From Parahoeflea alexandrii (GTDB lineage Bacteria > Pseudomonadota > Alphaproteobacteria > Rhizobiales > Rhizobiaceae), in the NCBI RefSeq assembly GCF_024105735.1, contig NZ_JAAAML010000001.1, positions 62,001 to 126,000 on the forward strand: a stretch of DNA of 64,000 nt, read 5' to 3'. The notes below the pieces were generated by a model, which saw nothing but the letters and a program-made list of their open reading frames with translations, was not told where the DNA came from and made no database searches. This document shows positions 44,537 through 53,242 of this stretch, one piece after another. The translations under genes were made by a program, and so were the position numbers. How positions within the stretch are numbered: the first letter of the stretch is position 1; each line of letters begins with the position of its first letter.

Positions 44537-46018
44537 ATGAAAACCAAGGCCGGAGCAATTCTCTCCTCGATCCGGATCGATCGGAGCCTAGACCGGAAAA
44601 TCAGCGTGCAGCTCTACATGGGGCTGCGCGATATCATCCTGTCCGGCGGGCTCAATGGCGGGGAGCGGTTGCCCGCAACCCGGACCCTGGCTTCCGAACT
44701 GGGCGTTTCGCGAACCACGGCGCTCGATGCGGTCAGCCGCCTGATCTCCGAAGGATTGCTGGAATCGCGGATCGGGGCCGGCACATTCGTCAGCCACACG
44801 ATGACCGGGCGCACACCGGTCAAGCCGAAAGCTGCCAAGATCGATGCGGAGCGGGCGCCACGCTTGTCGCCCTCTACAATGCGGGCGCGGGCGATGTTTG
44901 CCGAGAGACGGCGACTGCCGCACAAATCCCAGGCTTTTGTCACGGCCTTGCCGGCGCTGCATGCATTCCCGATGGCGCAATGGGCGCGGCTTTCGGCCCG
45001 GCACCTGAGATCCGACCGGGATGCGGTGATGGGTTACGGCAACCCCTATGGTCTGCCAAGGTTGCGGGCAGCTATCGCGACACATCTCAATGCCAGCCGC
45101 GGGATCCAGTGTGATCCGGAGCAGGTTTTCGTGGTTGGCGGTGCTCAGCAGGCGTTCTCGCTTGTCGGCGGCATGCTGCTGGACCGGGGAGAGAAGGTCT
45201 GGTTCGAGAATCCCGGTGCGATCGGGGCGAGGAATGCCTTCATTTCCTGCGGTGCCGAATTGGTTGCCGTGCCTGTGGATGATGAAGGGATCGTGGTTGC
45301 CGATGGTTTGGCGAAGGCTCCGGATTTCCGGCTGGCCTTTGTCACGCCTTCGCATCAGCAGCCGTTGAGCAAGGTTCTCAGCCTGTCCCGGCGGCTGGCA
45401 CTGCTGGATGCGGCTGACCGGGCGGATGCGTTCATTGTCGAGGATGATTATGACGGCGACTTCTATTTCGGCGACCAGCCGCTGCCCACTCTCAAGAGCA
45501 TCGATACCAATGGCCGTGTAATCTATGTCGGCACATTCTCCAAAACCCTGTTTCCTTCGCTGCGCCTTGGTTTCCTGGTAGCGCCTGCCAGCATGGTGGA
45601 GGCCATGTCGGCGATCTTCTCCGCGGCGTTGAGCGGCGTTCCGACCTGGCCCCAGGCCATCGTTGCAGATTTCATCGACGAGGGGCATTTCGCCACCCAT
45701 ATCAGGACCATGCGGCACCACTACAGGCAGCGTCACGAACTCCTGCACGCGCATGCCCGGCAGATCGAACCGCACATGCTTGTCCAGCGTGCCTCGGCGG
45801 GTTTTCACACGGTCGGCTATTTCACCGATCCCGGGCGCAGCGAAGAGGATTTTGTCCGCGAGGCAAATGCCGCGGGATTGACGCTCTCCGGGATTGGCCG
45901 ATACTGCCTTGCTCCGATCGATCGCAAGGGGGTGGTCATAGGATATGGTGCCGCCAACGAGGCCGATATCCGGCAAGGCATGGATGTGCTCGCGCGGCTA
46001 TTCGCTACAGCGGGATGA
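44537..46018 (+). CDS. MocR-type regulator (GntR HTH fused to aminotransferase-like domain)
   Basis: A 493-residue MocR protein. The N-terminal GntR winged helix is at about residues 20-82 (VQLYMGLRDIILSGGLNGGE, then ELGVSRTTALDAVSRLISEG). A linker leads to a fold-type I aminotransferase domain from about 120 to the end. The PLP-binding lysine is retained in VGTFSKTLFPSLRLGF and the PLP Asp in FIVEDDYDGDF, so the protein should bind PLP or a PLP-amine adduct as its signal. It stands between a leftward enolase-superfamily/ALDH pair and a rightward importer/oxidase operon and likely regulates both. The ectoine regulator EnuR is also a MocR protein, but this N-terminus does not look like it to me. 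Confidence 0.92.
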   Translation: MKTKAGAILSSIRIDRSLDRKISVQLYMGLRDIILSGGLNGGERLPATRTLASELGVSRTTALDAVSRLISEGLLESRIGAGTFVSHTMTGRTPVKPKAAKIDAERAPRLSPSTMRARAMFAERRRLPHKSQAFVTALPALHAFPMAQWARLSARHLRSDRDAVMGYGNPYGLPRLRAAIATHLNASRGIQCDPEQVFVVGGAQQAFSLVGGMLLDRGEKVWFENPGAIGARNAFISCGAELVAVPVDDEGIVVADGLAKAPDFRLAFVTPSHQQPLSKVLSLSRRLALLDAADRADAFIVEDDYDGDFYFGDQPLPTLKSIDTNGRVIYVGTFSKTLFPSLRLGFLVAPASMVEAMSAIFSAALSGVPTWPQAIVADFIDEGHFATHIRTMRHHYRQRHELLHAHARQIEPHMLVQRASAGFHTVGYFTDPGRSEEDFVREANAAGLTLSGIGRYCLAPIDRKGVVIGYGAANEADIRQGMDVLARLFATAG

Positions 46019-46022
46019 ATGA

Positions 46023-46050
46023 GGCACGAAGACTGCGTCTTGTTGGTGCC
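46023..46050 (+). terminator. Imperfect hairpin after the MocR gene
   Basis: GGCAC/GTGCC (46023-46027, 46046-46050) encloses AAGAC/GTCTT (46029-46033, 46037-46041), giving a two-part stem just after the MocR stop. There is no T-run; a weak terminator at best. Confidence 0.35.
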
Positions 46051-46079
46051 AGAAAGTGTCGAAAATTCAGAAACTTATG

Positions 46080-46154
46080 GTGTACACGAGTGAGTGTTCC
46101 TGTCACAAATTGGTATGATAAAATATCTATAATGGATATGCGGTGCAGTCCAAT
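46080..46154 (+). promoter_or_regulatory. Promoter region of the PotDABC/GMC operon with a MocR-like half-site
   Basis: This part of the 216-nt gap holds a GTGTACAC palindrome (46080-46087), a consensus -10 hexamer TATAAT (46128-46133) and GTCCAAT (46148-46154), the same half-site found in the MocR inverted repeat 1.7 kb upstream. No good -35 is seen at standard spacing, which would fit an activator-dependent promoter. The link to MocR is inference. Confidence 0.45.
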
Positions 46155-46234
46155 GAGGGGCTACGCTTCGTCACATCTGCGCGGGTTATAAACAATAATG
46201 CGCCGATATTCAGAGGGTTCAAAGGGAGATCAAC

Positions 46235-47311
46235 ATGATCATGAAACTAGCAATTGCCGGGCTTCTGGCCACGACCGTGATGGCCGCCGCGCCGGCGCAG
46301 GCAGAAACCCTGCGTCTGCTGACATGGGGCTCCTATGCTCCTGACGAGCTGGTGAAAAAGTTCGAGGAAAAATATCCCGACATTACCGTCGAGGTGACGT
46401 TCTCGAACAACGAGGAAATGATCGCCAAGCTGCGTGCCACCGGCGGCGCAGGCTTTGACCTGGCCCAGCCAAGTCATGACCGCATCTATGCCGTGCAGCA
46501 GGAATACAACATCTACAAGCCGCTTGATCTGTCGAAGATCAACACCGATACCATGCAGGCCAAGCTGCTGGATGGCGTCAAGGCCAACACCACCATCGAC
46601 GGCGAAGTCTATGCCGTGCCGCACCAGTGGGGCACATCGGGCCTGATGGCCAACAAGACCATGGCACCGGACGTCAAGGCCTGGGGCGATCTTTGCGACC
46701 CGCAATACGCGGGCAAGACCTCCATGCGCCTGCGCCGCACGATCCTCCTGGGGATGGCGTTTGACATGGGCGAAGACCCGTTTGCGGCCTATGCCGATCT
46801 CGACAAGTACCAGGAGATCCTGGACAAGGTCGCCGACAAGCTGATCTCGTGCAAGGACAACCTGAAGGCCTACTGGAAGGGCGGTGACGACCTTTCGGCG
46901 ATGATGATGTCGGGCGAAATCGTCGCCTCGGAAACCTGGGATTCGACCGCCTACAAGCTCTATGGCGAGAACAAGGACATTGTCTTTGTGCCGCCGAAGA
47001 CCGGCGCGCTGGCCTGGATCGACACCTTTGCCATCCCGCGCAAGGGCGAAGCCGATGATGCCGCCTACAAGTGGATCAACTTCGTGCTCGAGCCCGAGAA
47101 CGTGAAGACCATGTCGGCCAGCACCGGCGCGATTGCCGCTGTCGAAGGCGGCAAGGACCTGCTTCCGGATGACAAGAAGGCTGCCGTCAATGCCGCCTTC
47201 ACCGACGAGGACATCAACAATCTGAAGTTCTTTGCCAACATCCCGGCAGGTGTCGAGGACATGGAAGGCAAGACACTTGAGAAGATCAAGGCTGCCACCG
47301 GCTCCGAATAA
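46235..47311 (+). CDS. Periplasmic substrate-binding protein, PotD/PotF family, Sec signal
   Basis: A 358-residue solute-binding protein with a classical signal peptide (KLAIAGLLATTVMAAAPAQA, cut before ETLRLLTWG). The mature opening LRLLTWGSYAPDELVKKFEE and VPHQWGTSGLMAN mark the spermidine/putrescine-binding class; ligand-contacting Trp/Asp residues (WDSTAYKLYG, WIDTFAIP) are retained. GGGAG lies about 10 nt before the ATG at 46235; a second ATG two codons on is also possible. It begins a PotD-PotA-PotB-PotC operon that continues into two oxidoreductases, so the imported ligand is probably an amine or amino alcohol that is then oxidised. Confidence 0.93.
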   Translation: MIMKLAIAGLLATTVMAAAPAQAETLRLLTWGSYAPDELVKKFEEKYPDITVEVTFSNNEEMIAKLRATGGAGFDLAQPSHDRIYAVQQEYNIYKPLDLSKINTDTMQAKLLDGVKANTTIDGEVYAVPHQWGTSGLMANKTMAPDVKAWGDLCDPQYAGKTSMRLRRTILLGMAFDMGEDPFAAYADLDKYQEILDKVADKLISCKDNLKAYWKGGDDLSAMMMSGEIVASETWDSTAYKLYGENKDIVFVPPKTGALAWIDTFAIPRKGEADDAAYKWINFVLEPENVKTMSASTGAIAAVEGGKDLLPDDKKAAVNAAFTDEDINNLKFFANIPAGVEDMEGKTLEKIKAATGSE

Positions 47312-47344
47312 GCCGGGTCTTACATCTTCGACTGATTGAGACTG

Positions 47345-47379
47345 AGTGCGGCTGCGCAGCCCGTTTGTGTAGCCGCACT
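47345..47379 (+). other. Hairpin between binding-protein and ATPase genes
   Basis: AGTGCGGCT (47345-47353) and AGCCGCACT (47371-47379) form a perfect 9-bp stem with a 17-nt loop, 33 nt after the binding-protein stop and 20 nt before the ATPase start. No T-run. Same position as the hairpins at 16839-16867 and 812-887 in the other two PotD operons. Confidence 0.6.
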
Positions 47380-47399
47380 TCAAATTCCAAAGACCTGAC

Positions 47400-48536
47400 A
47401 TGACACACTGCACTGGGTACTCGATGCAATCAAACACCGAGAACGATCTGGAATGCATCCAGATCAAGAAGCACTTCGGCTCGGTGCGGGCCGTGGATGA
47501 CGTCTCTTTCGAGATCCCGAAGGGCTCCTTCTTCTCGATTCTGGGCCCGTCGGGATGTGGCAAGACCACATTGATGCGGATGATTGCCGGTTTTGAGTCG
47601 CCCACATCCGGAGACATCCGGATCAAGGGCAAATCGGTCATCGGGACGCCGCCGAACCGGCGCAACGTCAAGATGGTGTTTCAGCACCTGGCCTTGTTTC
47701 CGATGATGAATGTCTATGAGAACATCGCCTACGGCCTGCGCTGCGCCGGGGCTTCCAAGGACGTCATCCGCACCAAGGTGCATGATGTTCTCGAACGCAT
47801 CTCCCTGCCCGATGTCGCCAATCGCGAGATCACACAGCTCTCCGGTGGGCAGAAGCAGCGCATCGCGATCGCCCGCTGCATGGTGCTGGACCCGGATGTG
47901 CTGCTGCTTGACGAGCCGCTCGGTGCGCTGGATCTCAAACTGCGCGAAGCCATGAAGATCGAGCTGAAGCTCCTGCAGCACCAGTTCGACACCACCTTCG
48001 TCTACATCACCCACGACCAGTCGGAAGCACTGGTCATGTCCGACAATGTGGCGATCATGAACGAGGGCAAGTTTGTCCAGATCGGAACGCCGCAGGAACT
48101 CTATCACAATCCATCGGCCGCTTTCGTTGCCGGGTTTGTCGGCGACACCAACCGGTGGGCCGGAAAGGTAACCCGCGTCGAAGGCAATACGGTCGAGGTG
48201 GAAACCGAGGCTGGTCTGGCGATGCGCGGATCGGTTCGTGGCGCTGGCGCACCGGGGATCGGCGACAGGGTGAATGCTTTCGTCCGGCCCGAATTCATCA
48301 CGGCCGAGAAAGCAGGTGGCTCTGCCGTTCAATCCGGAAATGGTCAGAACGTGATCGAGGGCAAGGTCGACAGTATTCTTTTCAACGGTGCCAACAGCCG
48401 GGTTCTGGTCCGCGACCGCGCCGGCGAGTTGATCGAAGCCGACGTGGTTCTGACCGGCGGAGCGCAGGACCTGAAGCCGAAGGATGACGTCACGCTTTCA
48501 TGGTCGCCGGAACAGACCATGAGCTTCAAGGCTTGA
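47400..48536 (+). CDS. ABC transporter ATP-binding protein, PotA type
   Basis: A 378-residue ATPase with Walker A GPSGCGKTTLMRM, Q-loop VFQHLALFPMMNV, signature LSGGQKQRIAIARCM, Walker B LLLDEPLGALDLK, switch His VYITHDQ and a C-terminal TOBE domain (from about 255; GDTNRWAGKVTRVEGNTV). The ATG at 47400 gives an eight-residue extension beyond the internal ATG at 47424; neither has a strong ribosome-binding site, so the start is uncertain. It is second in the importer operon. Confidence 0.92.
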   Translation: MTHCTGYSMQSNTENDLECIQIKKHFGSVRAVDDVSFEIPKGSFFSILGPSGCGKTTLMRMIAGFESPTSGDIRIKGKSVIGTPPNRRNVKMVFQHLALFPMMNVYENIAYGLRCAGASKDVIRTKVHDVLERISLPDVANREITQLSGGQKQRIAIARCMVLDPDVLLLDEPLGALDLKLREAMKIELKLLQHQFDTTFVYITHDQSEALVMSDNVAIMNEGKFVQIGTPQELYHNPSAAFVAGFVGDTNRWAGKVTRVEGNTVEVETEAGLAMRGSVRGAGAPGIGDRVNAFVRPEFITAEKAGGSAVQSGNGQNVIEGKVDSILFNGANSRVLVRDRAGELIEADVVLTGGAQDLKPKDDVTLSWSPEQTMSFKA

Positions 48537-48546
48537 GGGTGACGCG

Positions 48547-49416
48547 ATGATGCAAAGAGATATCAAGCGTCTGTCGCTGATCTTGCTGTTTGCGCCCTTC
48601 GCGCTGTGGATCCTGCTGCTTATCATCCTGCCGCATCTGGGGATGTTCTATATTTCGCTGCGGGAAAAGGTCGGGCCCCGGATGTATGAGTTCGGGCTCG
48701 AGAACTACATCAATTTCTTCACCGAACCGATCTACTGGAACACGCTGATCCGCACCGGGTCGATGTCGTTGCTGGTCACCGTATTGGCGCTGCTGCTGGG
48801 CTTTCCGATCGCCTACTACATCGCCAAGATTGCCGGTAACCGGACCCGCGGCGCACTTTTCCTGATGTGCCTGATCCCGCTGTGGGTGAGCGATCTCATT
48901 CGCGCCTTCGGCTGGATCCTGCTGTTGAGGGAAACCGGAATCATTTCGAGCAGCCTGCAGTGGGCCGGACTGATCAACACGCCGATCGAGTTCCTCTACA
49001 ACGATGCCACGGTGATCATGGGGCTGGTCTATACGGTTATCCTGTTCATGATCGTGCCATTGGTCTCGACGCTGGACGGTATGGATGATGCGATGATTGA
49101 AGCCGGCTACAATCTTGGCGGCAACGGACCGACCGTGCTCAGGCGGATCATCATTCCGTATGCCATGCCCGGTATCGTTTCGGGCTGCATCGTCGTGTTC
49201 ATGCTGACCGCGGGCAGTTACCTGACGCCGATCCTCTTGGGCGGCAAGAACTCGAGCTGGTTCACCGAGCAGATCTATGACCAGTTCATCACCCGCTACA
49301 ACTGGGAATCGGGTGCTGCGTTCGGTTTCCTGCTGCTGGCCTTCACTTCGCTGGTGGTCTGGGGCGGTCTCAAGCTCTCCGGTCAGACACTCAACAGCAC
49401 GGTGGCGCGAAGCTGA
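48547..49416 (+). CDS. ABC transporter permease, PotB type
   Basis: A 289-residue membrane permease with about six helices (first LILLFAPFALWILLLIILPH) and the EAA loop MIEAGYNLGGNGPTVLRRII. GAGGGTGA precedes two adjacent ATGs at 48547 and 48550. Its stop overlaps the next permease start by 1 nt (TGATG). It forms the channel with the PotC-type subunit. Confidence 0.93.
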   Translation: MMQRDIKRLSLILLFAPFALWILLLIILPHLGMFYISLREKVGPRMYEFGLENYINFFTEPIYWNTLIRTGSMSLLVTVLALLLGFPIAYYIAKIAGNRTRGALFLMCLIPLWVSDLIRAFGWILLLRETGIISSSLQWAGLINTPIEFLYNDATVIMGLVYTVILFMIVPLVSTLDGMDDAMIEAGYNLGGNGPTVLRRIIIPYAMPGIVSGCIVVFMLTAGSYLTPILLGGKNSSWFTEQIYDQFITRYNWESGAAFGFLLLAFTSLVVWGGLKLSGQTLNSTVARS

Positions 49417-50273
49417 TGGCTATCAAACCCAACACCGCCTTTCTCGCCAGCTACCGGATCTACGTTGGCCTGTTCTTTGTGTTTCTGGCAGCGCCGCTGG
49501 TTGCCGCGGGCGTTTTCGCCTTCAACGATTCGTTGTTTCCGTCGCTGCCTTGGCAGGGCTTCACGCTCGACTGGTTCTTCAACGATTCAGAGCCGAAACT
49601 TGGCATGTTTCATGACCGGCGGTTGCTGCGCGGGCTTTACTATTCCTTCGTGATCGCCAGCTTCGTGTCGCTGCTTTCCGTCTTTGTCGGCACCTGCAAC
49701 GCCTTCCTGTTCGTCCGCTGCAAGTTCCCGGCCAAGGACTTCTTTTACATCATGATGGTGCTGCCGCTGGTCATTCCCGGCGTCATTCTTGGTATCTCGA
49801 TCCTGCTGCTGGCCAGCAACATCGCCAATGGCGCGGAAGAAGCCTTGTCGCTTGATCTGGATTTTCTGCGCCCGGGCATCGTGCTGGTGGTGCTGGGCCA
49901 GTTCTCGTTCATCACCACGATCACGTCACTGGTGATCATTGCGCGATTGCGCAAGTTCGACGCGTCGATGGAAGAGGCGGCCTACAATCTCGGCGCCAGC
50001 CGGGCACGGGTGCTCAGGACGATCACGCTGCCATTCCTGTTTCCGGCCATGGCGGCGGCAGGTATCGTCGCCTTTCTGGTCTCCTTCGAGAACTTCAACA
50101 CCACGCTGTTCCTCGTTGGTTCGGAAGCGCCGCTGACGATCACCATGTATGACCGCATGGTCAAGGTTGGCTCGACGCCGGTGCTCAATGCGGTTTCGTT
50201 CTTCCTGATGATCGGCTCGGCGCTGCTGGCGCTGGTTTCGATCCTGGTGCAACGCGACAAACCCCAAACCTGA
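49416..50273 (+). CDS. ABC transporter permease, PotC type
   Basis: A 285-residue permease with six predicted helices (first [20 protein letters not shown]) and the EAA loop [20 protein letters not shown]. An unusually long first periplasmic segment ([20 protein letters not shown]) follows helix 1. It is coupled to the PotB-type gene upstream, and 16 nt separate it from the GMC oxidoreductase gene, so transport and catabolism share a transcript. Confidence 0.93.
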   Translation: MAIKPNTAFLASYRIYVGLFFVFLAAPLVAAGVFAFNDSLFPSLPWQGFTLDWFFNDSEPKLGMFHDRRLLRGLYYSFVIASFVSLLSVFVGTCNAFLFVRCKFPAKDFFYIMMVLPLVIPGVILGISILLLASNIANGAEEALSLDLDFLRPGIVLVVLGQFSFITTITSLVIIARLRKFDASMEEAAYNLGASRARVLRTITLPFLFPAMAAAGIVAFLVSFENFNTTLFLVGSEAPLTITMYDRMVKVGSTPVLNAVSFFLMIGSALLALVSILVQRDKPQT

Positions 50274-50289
50274 GCCTCATAACCAAAGA

Positions 50290-51924
50290 GTGGCGTACCC
50301 CGTGAAGACCCATGACTTCGTGATTGTCGGCGCCGGCTCGGCAGGATGCGTGCTGGCCAACCGGCTGAGCGAGAACGGCAGATATTCGGTGTTGCTGCTC
50401 GAAGCCGGCGGACATGACCGCAATTTCAAGATCTTCATGCCGATCGGTTACGGCATGGCATTCTACGACAAGCAGATCAACTGGATGTACCGGTCCGAAC
50501 CCGATCCCGGCACCGACAACCGGGTAAGCTACTGGCCGCGCGGCAAGGTGATCGGTGGTTCCTCCTCGATCAACGCGATGGTCTATATCCGCGGCCATCC
50601 CGGTGACTTCGACGATTGGGAGGTGATGGGCAATCCCGGCTGGGGCTGGAATGATGTTCTGCCCTATTTCAAGAAAAGTGAAACCAGCGACCAGGGCGAG
50701 ACGGAATGGCGTGGTGGCAGCGGTCCGCTCCATGTTTCGACCATGGAACGCGACTTGCATCCCACCTGCCGGAATTTCATCCGGGCCGGGGAAGAGTGCG
50801 GGCTCAGCTACAATCCCGATTTCAATGCCGCCACCAATGAGGGCGTCGGGCTTTATCAGAACACCGCCAGGGGCGGGTTCCGGATGTCGGCGGCGCGGGC
50901 CTATCTGCATCCGGCGCGGCGGCGCCAAAACCTGAGGGTCATTTCGCGCGCCCATGCGACACGGATCCTGTTCAAGGGCAGCCGTGCGACCGGGGTGGAG
51001 TATGTCCGAAACGGAAAGATCGAACGGGTCTACGCGGGACGGGAGGTCATCATTTCGGGTGGCGCGGTAAACTCGCCGCAGCTCCTGATGCTTTCCGGGG
51101 TCGGCTCGGCAGAAACGCTCAAGCGGCATGGCATTGAGGTCGTGCATGACCAACCGAATGTAGGCCAGCACCTTCAGGATCATCTTTGCATCGACCATAC
51201 CTACAAGGCTCGGGTGAAGACGCTCAATGACGACCTGAGGCCGCTCATCGGAAAACTGCGCCATGGCATCAACTATGTTCTCAGGCGCAGGGGGCCGCTG
51301 TCACTCGGCGTGAACCAGGCAGGTGGCTTCATCCGGACGCGGCCGGAGCTCGAGCGCCCCAACATGCAGCTCTATTTCTCGCCGGTAAGCTATACCAAGG
51401 CGCCGCCGGGCAAGCGTCCGTTGATGAGCCCGGACCCATTCTCCGGTGTGATCATGGGAACGCAGCCGACACGGCCGACCAGCCGCGGTCATCTGGGGCT
51501 GAAGTCGTCCGACCCGTTCGATGCGCCGGCGATCCACCCGAATTACCTGTCGACCAATCACGACGTTGCTGAACAGCTCGAAGGCGCGCGATTCCTACGC
51601 CGGCTTGCCGATTCTCCGGCGTTTGCGGAAATCCTCGAAGAAGAAATCCGCCCGGGACGCCAGGTAGAGACCGACGATGAGATGATCGCCGATATCCGCG
51701 CACGCGCTGGCACCGTGTTTCATCCGGTGAGCACCTGCCGCATGGGTGGCGACGCCAGTGACAGTGTCGTCAGCCCGAAGCTCAAGGTGCACGGGCTGGA
51801 CAATCTTCGAGTAATCGATGCCTCGGTTTTTCCGGCCGTGACATCCGGCAACACAAATGCGCCGACCATCATGGTTGCGGAAAAGGGCGCCGACATGATC
51901 CTCTCCGATCACGCGGGAACATAA
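50290..51924 (+). CDS. GMC-family oxidoreductase (choline-dehydrogenase-like)
   Basis: A 544-residue FAD alcohol dehydrogenase. FAD-binding motif [20 protein letters not shown] at the N-terminus, the GMC signature [20 protein letters not shown], the second signature [16 protein letters not shown], and the active-site His/Asn pair in [13 protein letters not shown] and [19 protein letters not shown]. It oxidises a primary alcohol to an aldehyde. Downstream of an amine-type importer, an amino alcohol is a reasonable substrate, with the aldehyde dehydrogenase at 41.8-43.3 kb finishing the oxidation. The start is a GTG at 50290; an in-frame GTG at 50302 is equally possible. Confidence 0.91.
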   Translation: MAYPVKTHDFVIVGAGSAGCVLANRLSENGRYSVLLLEAGGHDRNFKIFMPIGYGMAFYDKQINWMYRSEPDPGTDNRVSYWPRGKVIGGSSSINAMVYIRGHPGDFDDWEVMGNPGWGWNDVLPYFKKSETSDQGETEWRGGSGPLHVSTMERDLHPTCRNFIRAGEECGLSYNPDFNAATNEGVGLYQNTARGGFRMSAARAYLHPARRRQNLRVISRAHATRILFKGSRATGVEYVRNGKIERVYAGREVIISGGAVNSPQLLMLSGVGSAETLKRHGIEVVHDQPNVGQHLQDHLCIDHTYKARVKTLNDDLRPLIGKLRHGINYVLRRRGPLSLGVNQAGGFIRTRPELERPNMQLYFSPVSYTKAPPGKRPLMSPDPFSGVIMGTQPTRPTSRGHLGLKSSDPFDAPAIHPNYLSTNHDVAEQLEGARFLRRLADSPAFAEILEEEIRPGRQVETDDEMIADIRARAGTVFHPVSTCRMGGDASDSVVSPKLKVHGLDNLRVIDASVFPAVTSGNTNAPTIMVAEKGADMILSDHAGT

Positions 51925-51925
51925 G

Positions 51926-53230
51926 ATGACAAAATCGAGCGATTGTTTTACTCCCGATTTCAAGCCCACGCCCTACTGGTGGGATGCGAGCCCGCAGCAG
52001 CCCGATGACATGGCGAAACCGCCGGCGACTGCGGATGTGCTGATCATCGGGTCAGGCTACACCGGGCTGCATGCGGCGGTGCAGACCGCGCGCGCGGGAT
52101 TGGAGACGGTCGTGATCGATGCGGAAGCAGCGGGCTTCGGCTGCAGCACCCGCAATGGCGGGCAGATCTCCACCAGCGTCAAACCGTCGTTTTCCACGCT
52201 CAAGCAGCGATATGGCGAGGCTCGCGCGGTTGCCATCCTGAAGGAAGGTCAGGCCTCGCTCGATCATGTGGCCCGGTTCGTGGCGGAGGAAAAGCTCGAT
52301 TGTGATTTTGGAGTGGTTGGCCGCTTCCACGGGGCACACACCGCGGGACAGTATGACAAGCTGGCAAAGGATTGCGAGAGCCGGCATCCCGGTTTCGAAA
52401 CCGGCGCCTTCATGGTGCCGCGTGGCAGCCAGCACGGGGAACTCGGCACCGATGCCTATCATGGCGGGATCGTCTTTCCAAAGCATGCCAGCATCGATCC
52501 CGGCAAGTATCATGCAGGGCTTCTTGGCGTGGCAAAGGCGGCGGGTGCCAACATCATCAGCCAGTGCCGGGTGAATGATCTCGAGCGTTCAGCCCAGGGA
52601 TTTGAAGTGTCGACCGACAAGGGACGGGTTCGTGCCAGCAAGGTGATCATCGCCACCAACGGCTACACGGGTCCGTTGTCGCCATGGCAGCAACGCCGGG
52701 TGATTCCAATCGGATCCTACGTGATCGCCACGGAGGAAATCCCCGCCGACGTGATGGACCGGCTGTTTCCCACCAACCGTATCCTGTCGGATACACGCAA
52801 GCTGGTCTATTACTATCGTCCGTCGCCTGACCGGAAACGCATCCTGTTCGGTGGCCGGGTGTCGCTGCAGGAAACCGATCCGCGCAAGAGCGGGCCGAAG
52901 CTCTTGGCCGAGCTGGTGCGCTTGTTCCCCGAGCTGGAAGGAACCCGTATCAGCCATTCCTGGGCCGGGATCGTGGCCTTCACTTTCGACACGCTGATGC
53001 ATTGCGGCGAAGACAAGGGGCTCTCCTACGCGATGGGCTATTGCGGCTCGGGTGTCGGGATGGCCGGTTATCTCGGCTCAAGGCTTGGAAAGGCAGCGGC
53101 TGGCGTCGATCCGGATCTGGGCGCCTTCAGCCAGATTCCGTTCCAGACGCGGCCGTTCTACACCGGAAAGCCATGGTTCCTGGCCCCTTCGGTTGCCGTC
53201 TATCGCCTGCGGGACCGGCTCGGGATCTGA
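51926..53230 (+). CDS. FAD-dependent amine oxidoreductase, PuuB/DAO family
   Basis: A 434-residue flavoprotein of the gamma-glutamylputrescine oxidase-like group. The N-terminal TPYWWDASPQQPDD is the signature aromatic segment of this group, followed by the FAD Rossmann motif IIGSGYTGLHAAVQ, AGFGCSTRNGGQIS and a C-terminal FAD contact (YAMGYCGSGVGMAGYLGSRL). It would oxidise a C-N bond of an amine or N-methyl amino acid. It starts 1 nt after the GMC gene stop and ends the operon. No terminator is obvious in the 12 nt before the convergent gene. Confidence 0.9.
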   Translation: MTKSSDCFTPDFKPTPYWWDASPQQPDDMAKPPATADVLIIGSGYTGLHAAVQTARAGLETVVIDAEAAGFGCSTRNGGQISTSVKPSFSTLKQRYGEARAVAILKEGQASLDHVARFVAEEKLDCDFGVVGRFHGAHTAGQYDKLAKDCESRHPGFETGAFMVPRGSQHGELGTDAYHGGIVFPKHASIDPGKYHAGLLGVAKAAGANIISQCRVNDLERSAQGFEVSTDKGRVRASKVIIATNGYTGPLSPWQQRRVIPIGSYVIATEEIPADVMDRLFPTNRILSDTRKLVYYYRPSPDRKRILFGGRVSLQETDPRKSGPKLLAELVRLFPELEGTRISHSWAGIVAFTFDTLMHCGEDKGLSYAMGYCGSGVGMAGYLGSRLGKAAAGVDPDLGAFSQIPFQTRPFYTGKPWFLAPSVAVYRLRDRLGI

Positions 53231-53242
53231 GCCGGATAGCCG

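Noticed and set aside
44537-46018. MocR regulator as the ectoine regulator EnuR
   Set aside because: It is near the ectoine genes and in the same class, but its N-terminus does not resemble EnuR as I remember it and its likely operator lies beside the enolase-superfamily and importer genes. Kept as a question in the findings rather than a call.
46247-47671. 474-residue open frame antisense to the binding protein and ATPase
   Set aside because: It overlaps two genes with signal peptide and Walker motifs and has no recognisable features itself.
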